64,000 bases of DNA, taken from NCBI GenBank assembly GCA_934089275.1, contig CAKOJJ010000001.1, positions 184,969 to 248,968 on the forward strand, given 5' to 3'. The stretch comes from an uncultured Bacilli bacterium. Lineage in GTDB: Bacteria > Bacillota_I > Bacilli_A > RF39 > UBA660. The notes under the pieces are model-generated. The model worked only from the letters and a program-made list of their open reading frames with translations, had not been told where the DNA came from and ran no database searches. The translations under genes and the position numbers were made by a program. Position 1 is the stretch's first letter; each line of letters opens with the position of its first letter. This document shows positions 25,501 to 35,300 of this stretch, one piece after another.

Positions 25501-28317
25501 TGCAAGTTTTAAATCATCCATATTAGATATATCATGATTTTTAAGCAAATGTTTATAGTTATCAATTGGTTGAATTTCAATATAATCATAGAATTTCATT
25601 GCTTCAATTAAATCTTCTTCACATCTTGTTAAAGCAAGATTAAAAATCTCACCATTTAAACAAGCTGAACCAACCAAAATTCCTTCACGATATTCATTTA
25701 TTAGTTTTCTTGGTATTTTAGCATTTCTTTCAATAAAGTTTGTATTAGCAAAGCTAATAAGTTTAAACATATTTTTTAAACCAACTTTATTTTTAGCAAT
25801 AAAAGTTACATGTTTTGTATAATCATAAATATTAGCAAGATTTTCTGTAAATGTTTTACCAGGAATATTTTCATACATTTGTAAGAAATCATCTTTACAC
25901 CAAGGGAATTTCCATACATAATCTTTATTATCATATTTCAAGAAAGGATAATCTTTATCTTCATACGTTTTATCTTCTTCAACTGGAATTACATAGTTTT
26001 TATACGAGCATAATTCAGCGATATTGCCAAGTTTCTTATGATCATTTTTAAAAGCAACATCCTCTAGTTTATAAAGATCATTTAATTCAGATATTTTAGT
26101 TAAACCTTCAATTTGTTTTAACATCTTATTGAATATATATCCAGTATTTTCTGAGTCGACATCAGCACCATGGTGTTGTCCAACATAAATAGTTACTGGG
26201 ATTTCTTTTTCACCAAAAGTGCTTGCATAATTTATAACACAAGCATTTTCTGCTGGATGAAGCGTAAAATCACGTTTTATTACACTTCCATCCTTAAATT
26301 TAACCTCAATTTCACACTTTTCTGTTTTACTCTTCTTATAAATTGTTGGAAGATAATAAGTATTTCTAACCTTAGTTACTTTACTTTCAGTTGTAATATC
26401 ATTATCTAAATATTCTTCACTTTGAACTTTCAAAATAGATTCAGAATCAACTAAAACATCTTCAATCTTTTCTCCATCTTCATCATCAAATTTGAAACTT
26501 CCAGATGGAAGAGCTGTATCGCTTTGTTCTTCATCTTCAGCTTCTCCAGTATCAATACCATAAAATTTACCTAAAGCTTTCAAACTGTGTTTCTTAAGTT
26601 CACGGTTTACTACTCTTGATAACATTAAAGTATCAATAATTGGATTTTCTAATTTTCCTAAATTATATTTATAATATGCCATATCTAACATATTCTTATC
26701 GAATCTAGCATTGTGTGCTACTAAAGGTAAAGAACCGATCCATTCTTTAAAACGTTTTATAACGTTTTCTTCATTATCAGCATCTTTAACGTCATCATCA
26801 CTTATATTAGTAACTCTTGTAATTGATTCATCTATATGTCGTCCTGGATTAATAAGTTCATCAAATCTATCAACAACTTCACCATTTTTAAGTTTTACTG
26901 CACCAATTTCAATCATAGAATCACTTAAACCAGGGTTAAAACCTGTTGTTTCTGTATCGAATATAACAAATGTATTATCTTCAATTAGTTCATCGTTTGG
27001 ATTGAAAACAACATTAAGTTTGCTTTCAGTCATCTCAAGTTCGACACCGTATCCAGCTTTAAATGGAACAAAATTTTTCTTCTCTTCTTTTAAACTTTCA
27101 ATATACTTTTCTAACTCTTCTATTCCTTCTTGATTTCCTGAACTTTTAATATTTTCAAGAGTTTCTTCATTTTCTTTAATCTTAGCATCAAGATCTTTTT
27201 TTCTTCCCTTATTAAATTTTGTAACTGTATCAAATACATGTGGAAATGATTGACAGCAATCATGATCAGTTATAGCAATACCTTTATGACCATAATCCAT
27301 TGCACGCTTCACTAGAGCAACTTCATCACAAACACCATCCATTTGACTCATCATTGTATGTGCATGAAGCTCACATCTTTTTTCAATTTCTTCATCTTTT
27401 CGCTTAATAGTAGGATCATCAATTTCTTCATAACTTCTAAATTGGAAAACCAAATCATGTGCAAAAGAATCATCTCTAACTTGACCAATAAAATGATACC
27501 ATTTACCAGATTTTAATTCTTTTCCATATTTATTAAATTCTTCTTCATCACCAGCAAAAGTTTTAGCTAATATGCTCGAAGTATTATCACTTATTTTCAA
27601 AGTTATCAAATATAATGGATTACCATCTTTTTTCTTTAAAACACTGAAGTCAGTAGAAAAAATATAAGCTTCTAAATTTACTGCATTTTCTTCTTTTTCA
27701 ATTGAAGCAATAGAAACAATACCTTCTCTTTGATATTCAACTTTTTTCTTAGGTGTCCATTTTGGTTTATCTTCAACAACTACTTTTGTTGGAATAATAA
27801 CATTTTCTTTAGCAGCTTCTATTTTTTCTTTAATGTTCTTTTTTTCTTCTTCATTTATTTTAAATGAAGCATCTATTCCATGTATACCAAGAGTGTCCAT
27901 GCGATTTAAAATTTTCTTCACTTCTTTTTTTAAAGTTGCTTCTTCATTTTTACTTGTAACTTCTATTAAAATAATATCATCATCAATATCAATTGAGTCT
28001 TTATTTATACCACCCAAACTCGGATAATTATCTATTACCTCATCTAGAAAATATAAGAAATATTCAAGAATTAATTGACTTGGCAATACCTCATAATTCA
28101 TCTCGATAATAATAGATTTAACGTCATTTATTCCATCTTTACACAAAGTAATCAAATTCATCATTGATTTTACAGGAATAAGTTCTTTTGCGTTAATTCT
28201 AATAATCCAAGTTGTTCCATTATCCCTTATTGCCATTTCTTTAAACTTAGCATTTTCAAATGCAAGTACATCATTATAATTGATTAATTTAAAAAAGTTT
28301 ATTAGTTTTTCATCCAT
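22573..28317 (-). CDS. polC: Replicative DNA polymerase III PolC, with large insertions
   Basis: The 1914-aa product is about 450 residues longer than typical PolC (about 1440). Domains: N-terminal region 1-195; OB fold about 198-297; PHP part 1 from 313 (RCELHAHTMMSQMDG); DEDDh exonuclease with DTETTG at 454-459, AHNARFD near 534-540 and HHGADVD at 715-721; PHP part 2 about 870-980; palm and catalytic PDIDLNFSG at 1392-1400, LKLDILGHDDPT near 1543; C-terminal NQLSLF, the beta-clamp motif. Zinc cysteines CPNC and CPKC are at 1333-1367. Extra segments lie at about 369-417 (charged coiled coil within PHP), 590-712 (between Exo motifs II and III), 740-830, 982-1108 (winged-helix-like) and 1203-1268. 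It replicates the chromosome with proofreading. Confidence 0.96.
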   Translation of the reverse strand: MDEKLINFFKLINYNDVLAFENAKFKEMAIRDNGTTWIIRINAKELIPVKSMMNLITLCKDGINDVKSIIIEMNYEVLPSQLILEYFLYFLDEVIDNYPSLGGINKDSIDIDDDIILIEVTSKNEEATLKKEVKKILNRMDTLGIHGIDASFKINEEEKKNIKEKIEAAKENVIIPTKVVVEDKPKWTPKKKVEYQREGIVSIASIEKEENAVNLEAYIFSTDFSVLKKKDGNPLYLITLKISDNTSSILAKTFAGDEEEFNKYGKELKSGKWYHFIGQVRDDSFAHDLVFQFRSYEEIDDPTIKRKDEEIEKRCELHAHTMMSQMDGVCDEVALVKRAMDYGHKGIAITDHDCCQSFPHVFDTVTKFNKGRKKDLDAKIKENEETLENIKSSGNQEGIEELEKYIESLKEEKKNFVPFKAGYGVELEMTESKLNVVFNPNDELIEDNTFVIFDTETTGFNPGLSDSMIEIGAVKLKNGEVVDRFDELINPGRHIDESITRVTNISDDDVKDADNEENVIKRFKEWIGSLPLVAHNARFDKNMLDMAYYKYNLGKLENPIIDTLMLSRVVNRELKKHSLKALGKFYGIDTGEAEDEEQSDTALPSGSFKFDDEDGEKIEDVLVDSESILKVQSEEYLDNDITTESKVTKVRNTYYLPTIYKKSKTEKCEIEVKFKDGSVIKRDFTLHPAENACVINYASTFGEKEIPVTIYVGQHHGADVDSENTGYIFNKMLKQIEGLTKISELNDLYKLEDVAFKNDHKKLGNIAELCSYKNYVIPVEEDKTYEDKDYPFLKYDNKDYVWKFPWCKDDFLQMYENIPGKTFTENLANIYDYTKHVTFIAKNKVGLKNMFKLISFANTNFIERNAKIPRKLINEYREGILVGSACLNGEIFNLALTRCEEDLIEAMKFYDYIEIQPIDNYKHLLKNHDISNMDDLKLAIRKIIKCAKSLGKIIVATSDVHNIDPQDLISREIIVNQNVPGKGRHPLARYLKGDYKINVNKENIEHAIKQAHDKGHDLTSVDIKVLKYIYALTNVRNVEITSNNLALVYAVDKNNQDEAAAKTSFEEKKYMIDSSLRKLQIAGLVSVNYVNGTYSLLCKYTKSEIPKMGHIPNQFFRTTREMLDEFAWLNDRDLIHEIVIENPNKIIDMLEEIEVVVYPDKPYSPIIEHSQETCRDLVFDKAHSMYGDPLPANIEERIAQEFYGDKINVLVQEKIDIEHPEMSEEEKKAIFTPTLHDVIMSGYDGVVNLKKEQVKRLSDKELTDEEAIEEAKAQLTGIIGGGFDVIYLIAQKLVKHSNDDGYLVGSRGSVGSSFVASMMGITECNGLPAHYYCPNCQYSEFNDKDGHPYSENYPSGFDLPETNCPKCGTQMIHQGNDMPFATFLGFAGEKVPDIDLNFSGDNQASAHEYTKVLFGTDNVYRAGTIGTVADKTAFGYVQGYYEDVMYNELTIECACFGLSVTSKDELRKKGLVKSFIRIPEVERMAVGCTGVKRTTGQHPGGIVVVPGYKDIWDFTPFQYPADDPTVAWRTTHFDYHAIDADLLKLDILGHDDPTVLKMLQDLSGIDVTKIDLGDRDTMKIFTGPEVLGVEKTRLRGLTSKDGVKYCPTGTLGVPEFGTSFLLGMLEETKPTTFAELIKISGLSHGTDVWLGNARDLCTPDENGNIQVPFKNVIGCRDDIMVNLIQWGVPAGKAFKIMEFVRKGKPSKDPATWAEHAAFLREYNIPEWYIESCRKIKYMFPKAHATAYVTSAFRIAWFKVHHPIWYYCAYLSIRRDAFDIPSMIRGENAIREKIDEIDAKGNLASNKETDTRDTLCICLEAAARGIYFKNIDIEKSDAKKFVITEDGKGLIIPFCALDGLGENVAKEIIKAREEAPFISQEDLQKRGKVNGSSIERLKALGCLDGLSESNQLSLF

Positions 28318-28682
28318 GAAGCTACACCCTACCTATATGAATTATTATACAATAAATATCATTAAAACTAAACCGATTTATCAACTTTTTTAATAGTATT
28401 TTTTATGTAATGAAAAACTTAATATCAAAAAAAGAAGCTTTGTTATAAAGCTCCTTAAACATTATTGCTATCAACTTATTAATAGCCTTACTCTTCATTG
28501 CTTTGAAGTAGTATCACTTATAAATAAAAACGACACTCATCTGCAAAGATAAGTGTCAAACCATATTTTGGGTAGACATTCAACTTGGCTTACTGAATGT
28601 TCCCTTTTTTATTGTATGCAATATTGCATCTCTAAATACATATTACTACATATGTTTTTATTTTGCAAGAAAAAAGAAGAAA
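28318..28682. other. 365-bp gap between rpoC and polC holding clustered hairpins
   Basis: No protein gene is seen. The gap carries the rpoC terminator, a perfect palindrome ATGCAATATTGCAT (28616-28629), and five further inverted repeats between 28433 and 28606, described in the candidate RNA entry. Confidence 0.6.
28433..28633 (-). ncRNA. Candidate structured RNA between rpoC and polC
   Basis: Read on the minus strand, a promoter-like TTGCAA-17-TAATAT (28640-28668) precedes about 200 nt with five hairpins: ACATTCA/TGAATGT (28575-28600), GACACT-ATCT/AGAT-AGTGTC (28530-28556), CTTCA/TGAAG, GCTAT/ATAGC, and GGAGCTTT/AAAGCTTC followed by seven Ts (28433-28456) as terminator. On the plus strand the first hairpin is followed by TTTTTT, so the opposite orientation is also possible. 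I do not recognise a family. Hairpin density and the promoter-terminator layout are the evidence. Confidence 0.35.
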
Positions 28683-28700
28683 CTATTCAGCTTCTTCTTC
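28672..28700 (-). terminator. Probable terminator of the rpoB-rpoC transcript
   Basis: GAAGAA and TTCTTC pair across the rpoC stop codon, and on the minus strand six Ts follow. The stem is short; the GACACT hairpin at 28530-28556, followed by GTTTTTATTT on the minus strand, may act as a second terminator. Confidence 0.4.
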
Positions 28701-31700
28701 GTTAGTTTCTTCATCAACAACAACTAACTCTTCTTTAATATCATCAGTATCATCATCTAAGAATTGATCTTCTAATACTTCGCTAGCATCATCAGATAAG
28801 AAATCTTTTTCAAGTTGAATTTCAATATCTGAATATTGTTTAGCACCAGTTCCTGCTGGGATAAGTTTACCAAGGATAACATTTTCTTTTAATCCCTTTA
28901 AGTAATCAACTTTACCTTTAATAGCAGCATCTGTTAATACTCTTGTAGTCTCTTGGAATGATGCAGCAGATAAGAATGAATCAGTTTCAAGAGCACTCTT
29001 AGTTATACCTAAGATTACTGGTCTACCAGTAGCTGGTACACCACCAGATAAGATAACTGGTTTATTTCTATCGGCAAATTCTTTCATTGATACAGTTAAT
29101 CCTGCAACTAAGTCAGAATCTCCTTCATCAACTACTCTCATCTTATTAATCATTCTACTAGCTATAATTTCAACGTGTTTATCAGAAATATCAACACCTT
29201 GAGATTTATAAACTTTTAAGATTTCTTTTAAGATATAATTTTGAGTTGTAATTGGGTCAGTAACAGCAAGTAATTCTTTTGGACTAATAGCTCCTTGAGT
29301 AAGTTTTTGTCCAGCAACTACTTCAGTACCAACTTCTACAACTAATTTAGCTTCATAAGTTGTTGTATGTTCTCTAGATTCAACATCGTTTGTAATAGTA
29401 ACTTTCCATTTACCATTTGCGTCTTCAATATTTGTAATTTTACCATTGATTTCAGCAATAGTAGATTTACCTTTTGGATTACGAGCTTCAAACAACTCTT
29501 CAACTCTTGGAAGACCTTGAGTGATATCGGCATCTCCACCATGGGCAGCACCACCTGAGTGGAATGTACGCATTGTTAACTGAGTACCAGGTTCACCAAT
29601 TGATTGAGCAGCCATAATACCTACAGCTTCACCAGTTTCAACTAAGTTACCAGTAGCTAAGTTAATACCATAACATTTTTGACATACACCATTTTCAGCT
29701 GTACATGTTAGAGCACTACGAATTTCAACTTCTTTAATTCCTGCTTTAATAATCTTAGCAGCAATTGATTCAGTAATAAGTTCGTTTTTATCAATAATTG
29801 TTTCTTTTGTTTCTGGATTAATTACTTTCTTAGCAGTATATCTTCCAGTTATACGATCAACTAAACCTTCAATTACAGATCCATCTTTATCGTCAACTAA
29901 GTCAGATACAACTAGACCAGATAAACATCCACAATCAGCTTCTTTAACAATGATATCTTGAGCAACATCTACAAGTCTTCTCGTTAAGTAACCTGAATCG
30001 GCAGTACGTAATGCTGTATCGGCAGATCCTTTACGAGCACCATGTGTATTTAAGAAGAACTCATTAACTTTACGTCCTTCAACAAGTGATGAAGTTATTG
30101 GAACTTCAGAAACTGTTCCATCTGGTTTTGCCATTAATCCTGACATTCCTGCCATTTGACCGAATTGTCCAACAGATCCACGGGCACCAGAGTTCATCAT
30201 CATGAAGATTGGATTATCAATTTGTTCTTTGGCAATACTAGCAAGTTCACCATGAACCTTATCTTGTACACCATTCCATACGTCACATACTGAGTTGTGT
30301 CTTTCTTCATCAGTAATTAAACCACGTTTAAATTGTTTATTGATTTGTTCAACTTTATCATGACCCTCTTTTAAGTATTCTTGCTTATGAGCAGATACAA
30401 CGATATCAGACATTGAGAATGTAATACCTGCTATAGTAGAGAACTTAAATCCTAAGTCTTTTAATTTATCAAGCATTATTGAAGTTTCAGTTGTTTTATA
30501 ACGTTTGAATACTTGAGCAATAATCTTTTGTAAATCTTTCTTACCAAATGGTTGAGAAAGAGGCATTTTACTTATTTCTTCAGGAATATTTACTCCTTGA
30601 TCTAAGAAGTATTTCATTGGAGTTATTCCTTCAATATTTTCCTTAGTTGGTTCTGATAAATATTGGAAAGTATCTGGTAAAATTTGGTTAAATTTAATTT
30701 TACCTACAGTAGTTACTAAATACTTATCTTGAACATCATCTAAGAATAATTTATATTTAAAACTTCTAACTGGAATAGCAATTCTTGTATGTAAAGTAAT
30801 TTCTTTTCTTTCATAAGCCATTAAAGCTTCATCTTCATTTTTATATACTTTACCTTCATGCTCTTCTCCAGCTTTTTCCATTGTTAGATAATAGTTACCT
30901 AAAACCATATCTTGTCCTGGAGTAACGATTGGTTTTCCATCAGATGGTTTTAAAATGTTGTTAGCACCTAACATAAGAATTCTAGCTTCAGCTTTAGCTT
31001 CTTCTGAAAGTGGAACGTGTACTGCCATTTGGTCTCCATCGAAGTCAGCGTTGAATGCTGTACAAACAAGTGGATGTAGACGAATAGCTTTACCACCTAC
31101 TAGTTTAGGTTCAAATGCTTGAATACCTAATCTATGTAGAGTTGGTGCACGGTTTAACATTACTGGATGTTCAGTGATAACATCTTCAACGATATCCCAA
31201 ACACAGTCATCTCTATTATCAATTAATTTCTTAGCGCCTTTAATATTGTGAGCAAGTCCTGCATTAACTAAACCATTAATTACATGTGGTTTAAATAATT
31301 CAAGAGCCATTTCTTTAGGTATACCACATTGATACATTTTTAAACTTGGTCCAACAACGATAACTGAACGACCTGAGTAGTCAACACGTTTACCTAATAA
31401 GTTTTGACGGAAACGTCCTTGTTTACCTTTAAGCATACTAGATAATGATTTTAATGGACGACTAGATGCAGCTGTAACACTTCTACCACGTCTACCATTA
31501 TCAAATAATGTATCTACTGCTTCTTGTAACATACGTTTTTCGTTTTGAACGATTATTGATGGAGCACCTAATTCAAGTAATTTTTTCAAACGATTATTTC
31601 TATTAATAATTCTTCTATATAAATCATTTAAATCAGATGTAGCAAATCTACCACCATCAAGTTGAATCATTGGTCTTAAATCTGGTGGAATAACTGGAAT

Positions 31701-32390
31701 AGCATCTAGTATCATCCATTCAGGTTTATTACCACTTTCTTGGAATGCAACTAAGCAATCAAGACGTTTACCTAAACGAATTCTCTTTTGGCCTGTTGCG
31801 CCATTTAATTCTTCTTTTAATGCTTCAACTTCTTTATCAACATCTACTTCTTGTAGAAGTTTCTTAATAGCTTCAGCACCCATACCTACTTCGAAACCAT
31901 TTCCATATTTTTCATAGTAAGCACGGTATTCTTTATCAGATAAAGTTTGTTTCTTTGCAAGTGGAGCATTTCCTGGATCAATTACTACATAACTTACGAA
32001 ATATAGTACTTCTTCTAGTTCTCTTGGAGACATATCTAGAACAAGACCCATCTTAGATGGAACACCTTTAAAGAACCAAATATGAGAGCAAGGAGAAGCA
32101 AGCTCTATATGTCCCATACGTTCACGACGTACTTTAGACTTAGTAACTTCTACTCCGCATCTATCACATATGACATTTTTATATCTTAATCTTTTATATT
32201 TACCACATGAACATTCATAATCTTTACTTGGTCCAAAGATTTTTTCACAGAATAGTCCATCTCTTTCTGGTTTTAAAGTACGATAGTTGATAGTTTCTGG
32301 TTTTTTTACTTCACCATAAGACCATTCTCTTATTTTCTCAGGGCTAGCAATACTAATTCTTATACCTTTAATGTTGTTAACTTCTAACAT
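28683..32390 (-). CDS. rpoC: RNA polymerase subunit beta'
   Basis: The 1235-aa catalytic subunit. The N-terminal zinc finger CSCGKYKRLRYKNVICDRCG, the active-site NADFDGDQMAVH that binds magnesium, the second zinc cluster (CGCLSG and CTAENGVCQKCYG) and the trigger-loop region MRTFHSGGAAHGG are all present. The tail is acidic. Its start codon overlaps the rpoB stop codon by one base, so the two are coupled. Confidence 0.98.
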   Translation of the reverse strand: MLEVNNIKGIRISIASPEKIREWSYGEVKKPETINYRTLKPERDGLFCEKIFGPSKDYECSCGKYKRLRYKNVICDRCGVEVTKSKVRRERMGHIELASPCSHIWFFKGVPSKMGLVLDMSPRELEEVLYFVSYVVIDPGNAPLAKKQTLSDKEYRAYYEKYGNGFEVGMGAEAIKKLLQEVDVDKEVEALKEELNGATGQKRIRLGKRLDCLVAFQESGNKPEWMILDAIPVIPPDLRPMIQLDGGRFATSDLNDLYRRIINRNNRLKKLLELGAPSIIVQNEKRMLQEAVDTLFDNGRRGRSVTAASSRPLKSLSSMLKGKQGRFRQNLLGKRVDYSGRSVIVVGPSLKMYQCGIPKEMALELFKPHVINGLVNAGLAHNIKGAKKLIDNRDDCVWDIVEDVITEHPVMLNRAPTLHRLGIQAFEPKLVGGKAIRLHPLVCTAFNADFDGDQMAVHVPLSEEAKAEARILMLGANNILKPSDGKPIVTPGQDMVLGNYYLTMEKAGEEHEGKVYKNEDEALMAYERKEITLHTRIAIPVRSFKYKLFLDDVQDKYLVTTVGKIKFNQILPDTFQYLSEPTKENIEGITPMKYFLDQGVNIPEEISKMPLSQPFGKKDLQKIIAQVFKRYKTTETSIMLDKLKDLGFKFSTIAGITFSMSDIVVSAHKQEYLKEGHDKVEQINKQFKRGLITDEERHNSVCDVWNGVQDKVHGELASIAKEQIDNPIFMMMNSGARGSVGQFGQMAGMSGLMAKPDGTVSEVPITSSLVEGRKVNEFFLNTHGARKGSADTALRTADSGYLTRRLVDVAQDIIVKEADCGCLSGLVVSDLVDDKDGSVIEGLVDRITGRYTAKKVINPETKETIIDKNELITESIAAKIIKAGIKEVEIRSALTCTAENGVCQKCYGINLATGNLVETGEAVGIMAAQSIGEPGTQLTMRTFHSGGAAHGGDADITQGLPRVEELFEARNPKGKSTIAEINGKITNIEDANGKWKVTITNDVESREHTTTYEAKLVVEVGTEVVAGQKLTQGAISPKELLAVTDPITTQNYILKEILKVYKSQGVDISDKHVEIIASRMINKMRVVDEGDSDLVAGLTVSMKEFADRNKPVILSGGVPATGRPVILGITKSALETDSFLSAASFQETTRVLTDAAIKGKVDYLKGLKENVILGKLIPAGTGAKQYSDIEIQLEKDFLSDDASEVLEDQFLDDDTDDIKEELVVVDEETNEEEAE

Positions 32391-35300
32391 TATTCTTCCC
32401 CTCCTTCAAAACCATTTTCCAAAGCCATGATATCATCAAGACTTGGTTCATCTTCGAATTCTTCATCTTCATTTTCGAATTCATCTGTTTCTTCATCCTC
32501 TACTGGAGGTTCTTCTGGAATTGGTTTTCCTTTTACTTCTCCAGTATTGATATCTATTTCATCAATAGTTAATGCATCACCATCATCTTCATCTGCTTCA
32601 AGTTCTCTTAAATCATGAACTTTATCGTCATAATCGATCATTTCAATATTTAATCCTAGAGCTTGGAACTCTTTAATTAATACTCTGAAACTTTCTGGAA
32701 CACCAGCAGTTGAAATTGGTTTACCTTTAACTAAAGCTTCATATACTTTAACACGTCCAGTTACATCATCTGATTTAACTGTCATAATTTCTTGTAGAAC
32801 ATGACTTGCACCATATGCATATAGTGCCCAAACTTCCATTTCTCCAAATCTTTGACCACCAAATTGAGCTTTACCACCTAAAGGTTGTTGAGTAACTAAA
32901 CTGTATGGTCCAGTTGAACGAGCATGAAGTTTGTCATCTACCATGTGGTGAAGTTTAATCATATACATGACACCAACAGATACTCTATTTTCGAATGGTT
33001 CACCAGTTTTACCATCATATAGAACAGTTTTACCATCATGATCCATTCCAGCTTCATCCATCATTTCATAGATTTCATCGATTGTTGCACCATCGAATAC
33101 AGGAGTTGCAACATGTACGCCAAGTTTCTTAGCTGCCATACCTAAGTGTAATTCTAGAATTTGTCCTAGATTCATACGGCTTGGAACACCTTGTGGATTT
33201 AATACTACATCTACAGGTCTTCCATCTGGCATATAAGGCATATCCTCTTCTGGTAATATCAATGAAACAACACCTTTATTACCATGACGTCCAGACATCT
33301 TATCTCCTACTTGAATCTTACGTTTTTGAACTATGTAAATTCTTACAACTTTAGATACACCAGCAGGAAGTTCATCGCTGTTTTCTTTAGTATATACTTT
33401 AACATCATGAACAATACCATCAGCTCCGTGAGCAACTCTTAATGAAGTATCTCTAACTTCACGAGTTTTTTCTCCGAATATTGCATGTAATAATTTTTCT
33501 TCTGAAGTTAATTCTTGAACACCTTTTGGAGTAACTTTACCAACTAGGATATCTCCTTCATGTACTTCAGTACCAATTCTAATAATACCTTCAGCATCAA
33601 GATTACGTCTTGCATCTTCACCAACATTTGGTATATCACGAGTAATCTCTTCAGGTCCAAGTTTAGTATCACGACAATCTATATCATAATGTTCAATATG
33701 TAGAGATGTATAAACATCATCTTTAACTAATCTTTCATTTAATACAACGGCATCCTCATAGTTATATCCATTACATGTCATGAATGCTACAACCATGTTT
33801 TTACCTAAAGCTAATTCACCTTTATCAGTTGAAGGTCCATCAGCTATAACTTCTCCTTTGTGTACCTTTTCACCAGCAACAACAATTGGAGAATGATTTA
33901 TACAACTTTCAGCATTACTTCTTTCAAAGTTTGCTAAGTAATATACATCTTTATCTTTTTGAGTTTTAACAACTATTTTTTTAGCATCAGCATATTCAAC
34001 TACACCATCTGCTTTACAAACTATTGTAGATCCTGAATCTCTTGCTGCTATATACTCAACACCTGTTCCAATTAAAGGAGCTTCAGTTCTAAGTAGTGGA
34101 ACAGCTTGACGTTGCATGTTTGAACCCATTAGGGCACGAGTTGCATCATCGTGATCCAAGAATGGAATAATACTTGTAGTGATAGAAACAATTTGACTTG
34201 GGGCAACATCAATAAAATTAATTTGACTTGCTTTAGCATAAACGTTATCACCATTTAAACGGCATGCGTTTTCATCACTTGTTAAATTATTATTTTCATC
34301 CATTTCAATAGTTGCTTGTCCAATGTAATAGTCTGCTTCTTCATCAGCAGTTAAATAAACTATTTCATCAGTAACATGTTTATCAACAACTTTTCTATAT
34401 GGAGTCATTATAAATCCATATTCATTAATCTTAGCATAACTTGCTAAAGATGTAATAAGACCGATGTTTGCACCTTCTGGAGATTCGATTGGACAAATTC
34501 TTCCGTAGTGAGATACGTTAACGTCACGAACATCCATTCCAGCTCTATCACGAGATAAACCACCAGGTCCTAAAGAACTTAAACGACGTTTATCTGTTAA
34601 CTCAGCTATTGGATTGATTTGATCCATGAATTTTGACAATTGACTTGAACCAAAGAATTCTTTCATAGCTGCTGTAACTGGTCTTATGTTGATTAATGTT
34701 TTTGGAGTAATTTGATCTAATTCTTGAGTAGTCATTCTTTCACGAATAACTCTTTCCATACGAGCAATACCAGTTTTGAATTGATTTTGAATTAATTCAC
34801 CAACTTGTCTTACACGTCTGTTTCCTAAATGGTCAATTTCATCAACATTTCCGAATCCATCAAGTAAGTCTAAATAGTAACTTACTGCACCATAAACATC
34901 GCTTATAGTAAGTCTTCTAGAATCGATTGATTGATCATTACCGATTATAGTAATTACTCTATTTTCATTCTTTTTATCATATACTTTTACTGTTTGAACT
35001 TTATTATATTGATCAAGTTCATCATTAATTTTAATTTCTTTTACATTGTAACCATCGGCAAATATTGGTCTTAATGTTTCAAGAATTGTTTTATCTACTA
35101 TTGTACCTTTTTCACATATAACTTGTTTATCGACTTTAATATCTTCTGCTAGTTTCATTCCTAAAAGTCTATCTAAGACATTTAGTTTTTTATTAAATTT
35201 ATAACGTCCAACTTTTGCTAAGTCATAACGGAACTTATCGAAGAATCTTGTAATCATTTGATTCTTTGCAGATTCAAGTGTTGCAGGTTCTCCTGGACGT

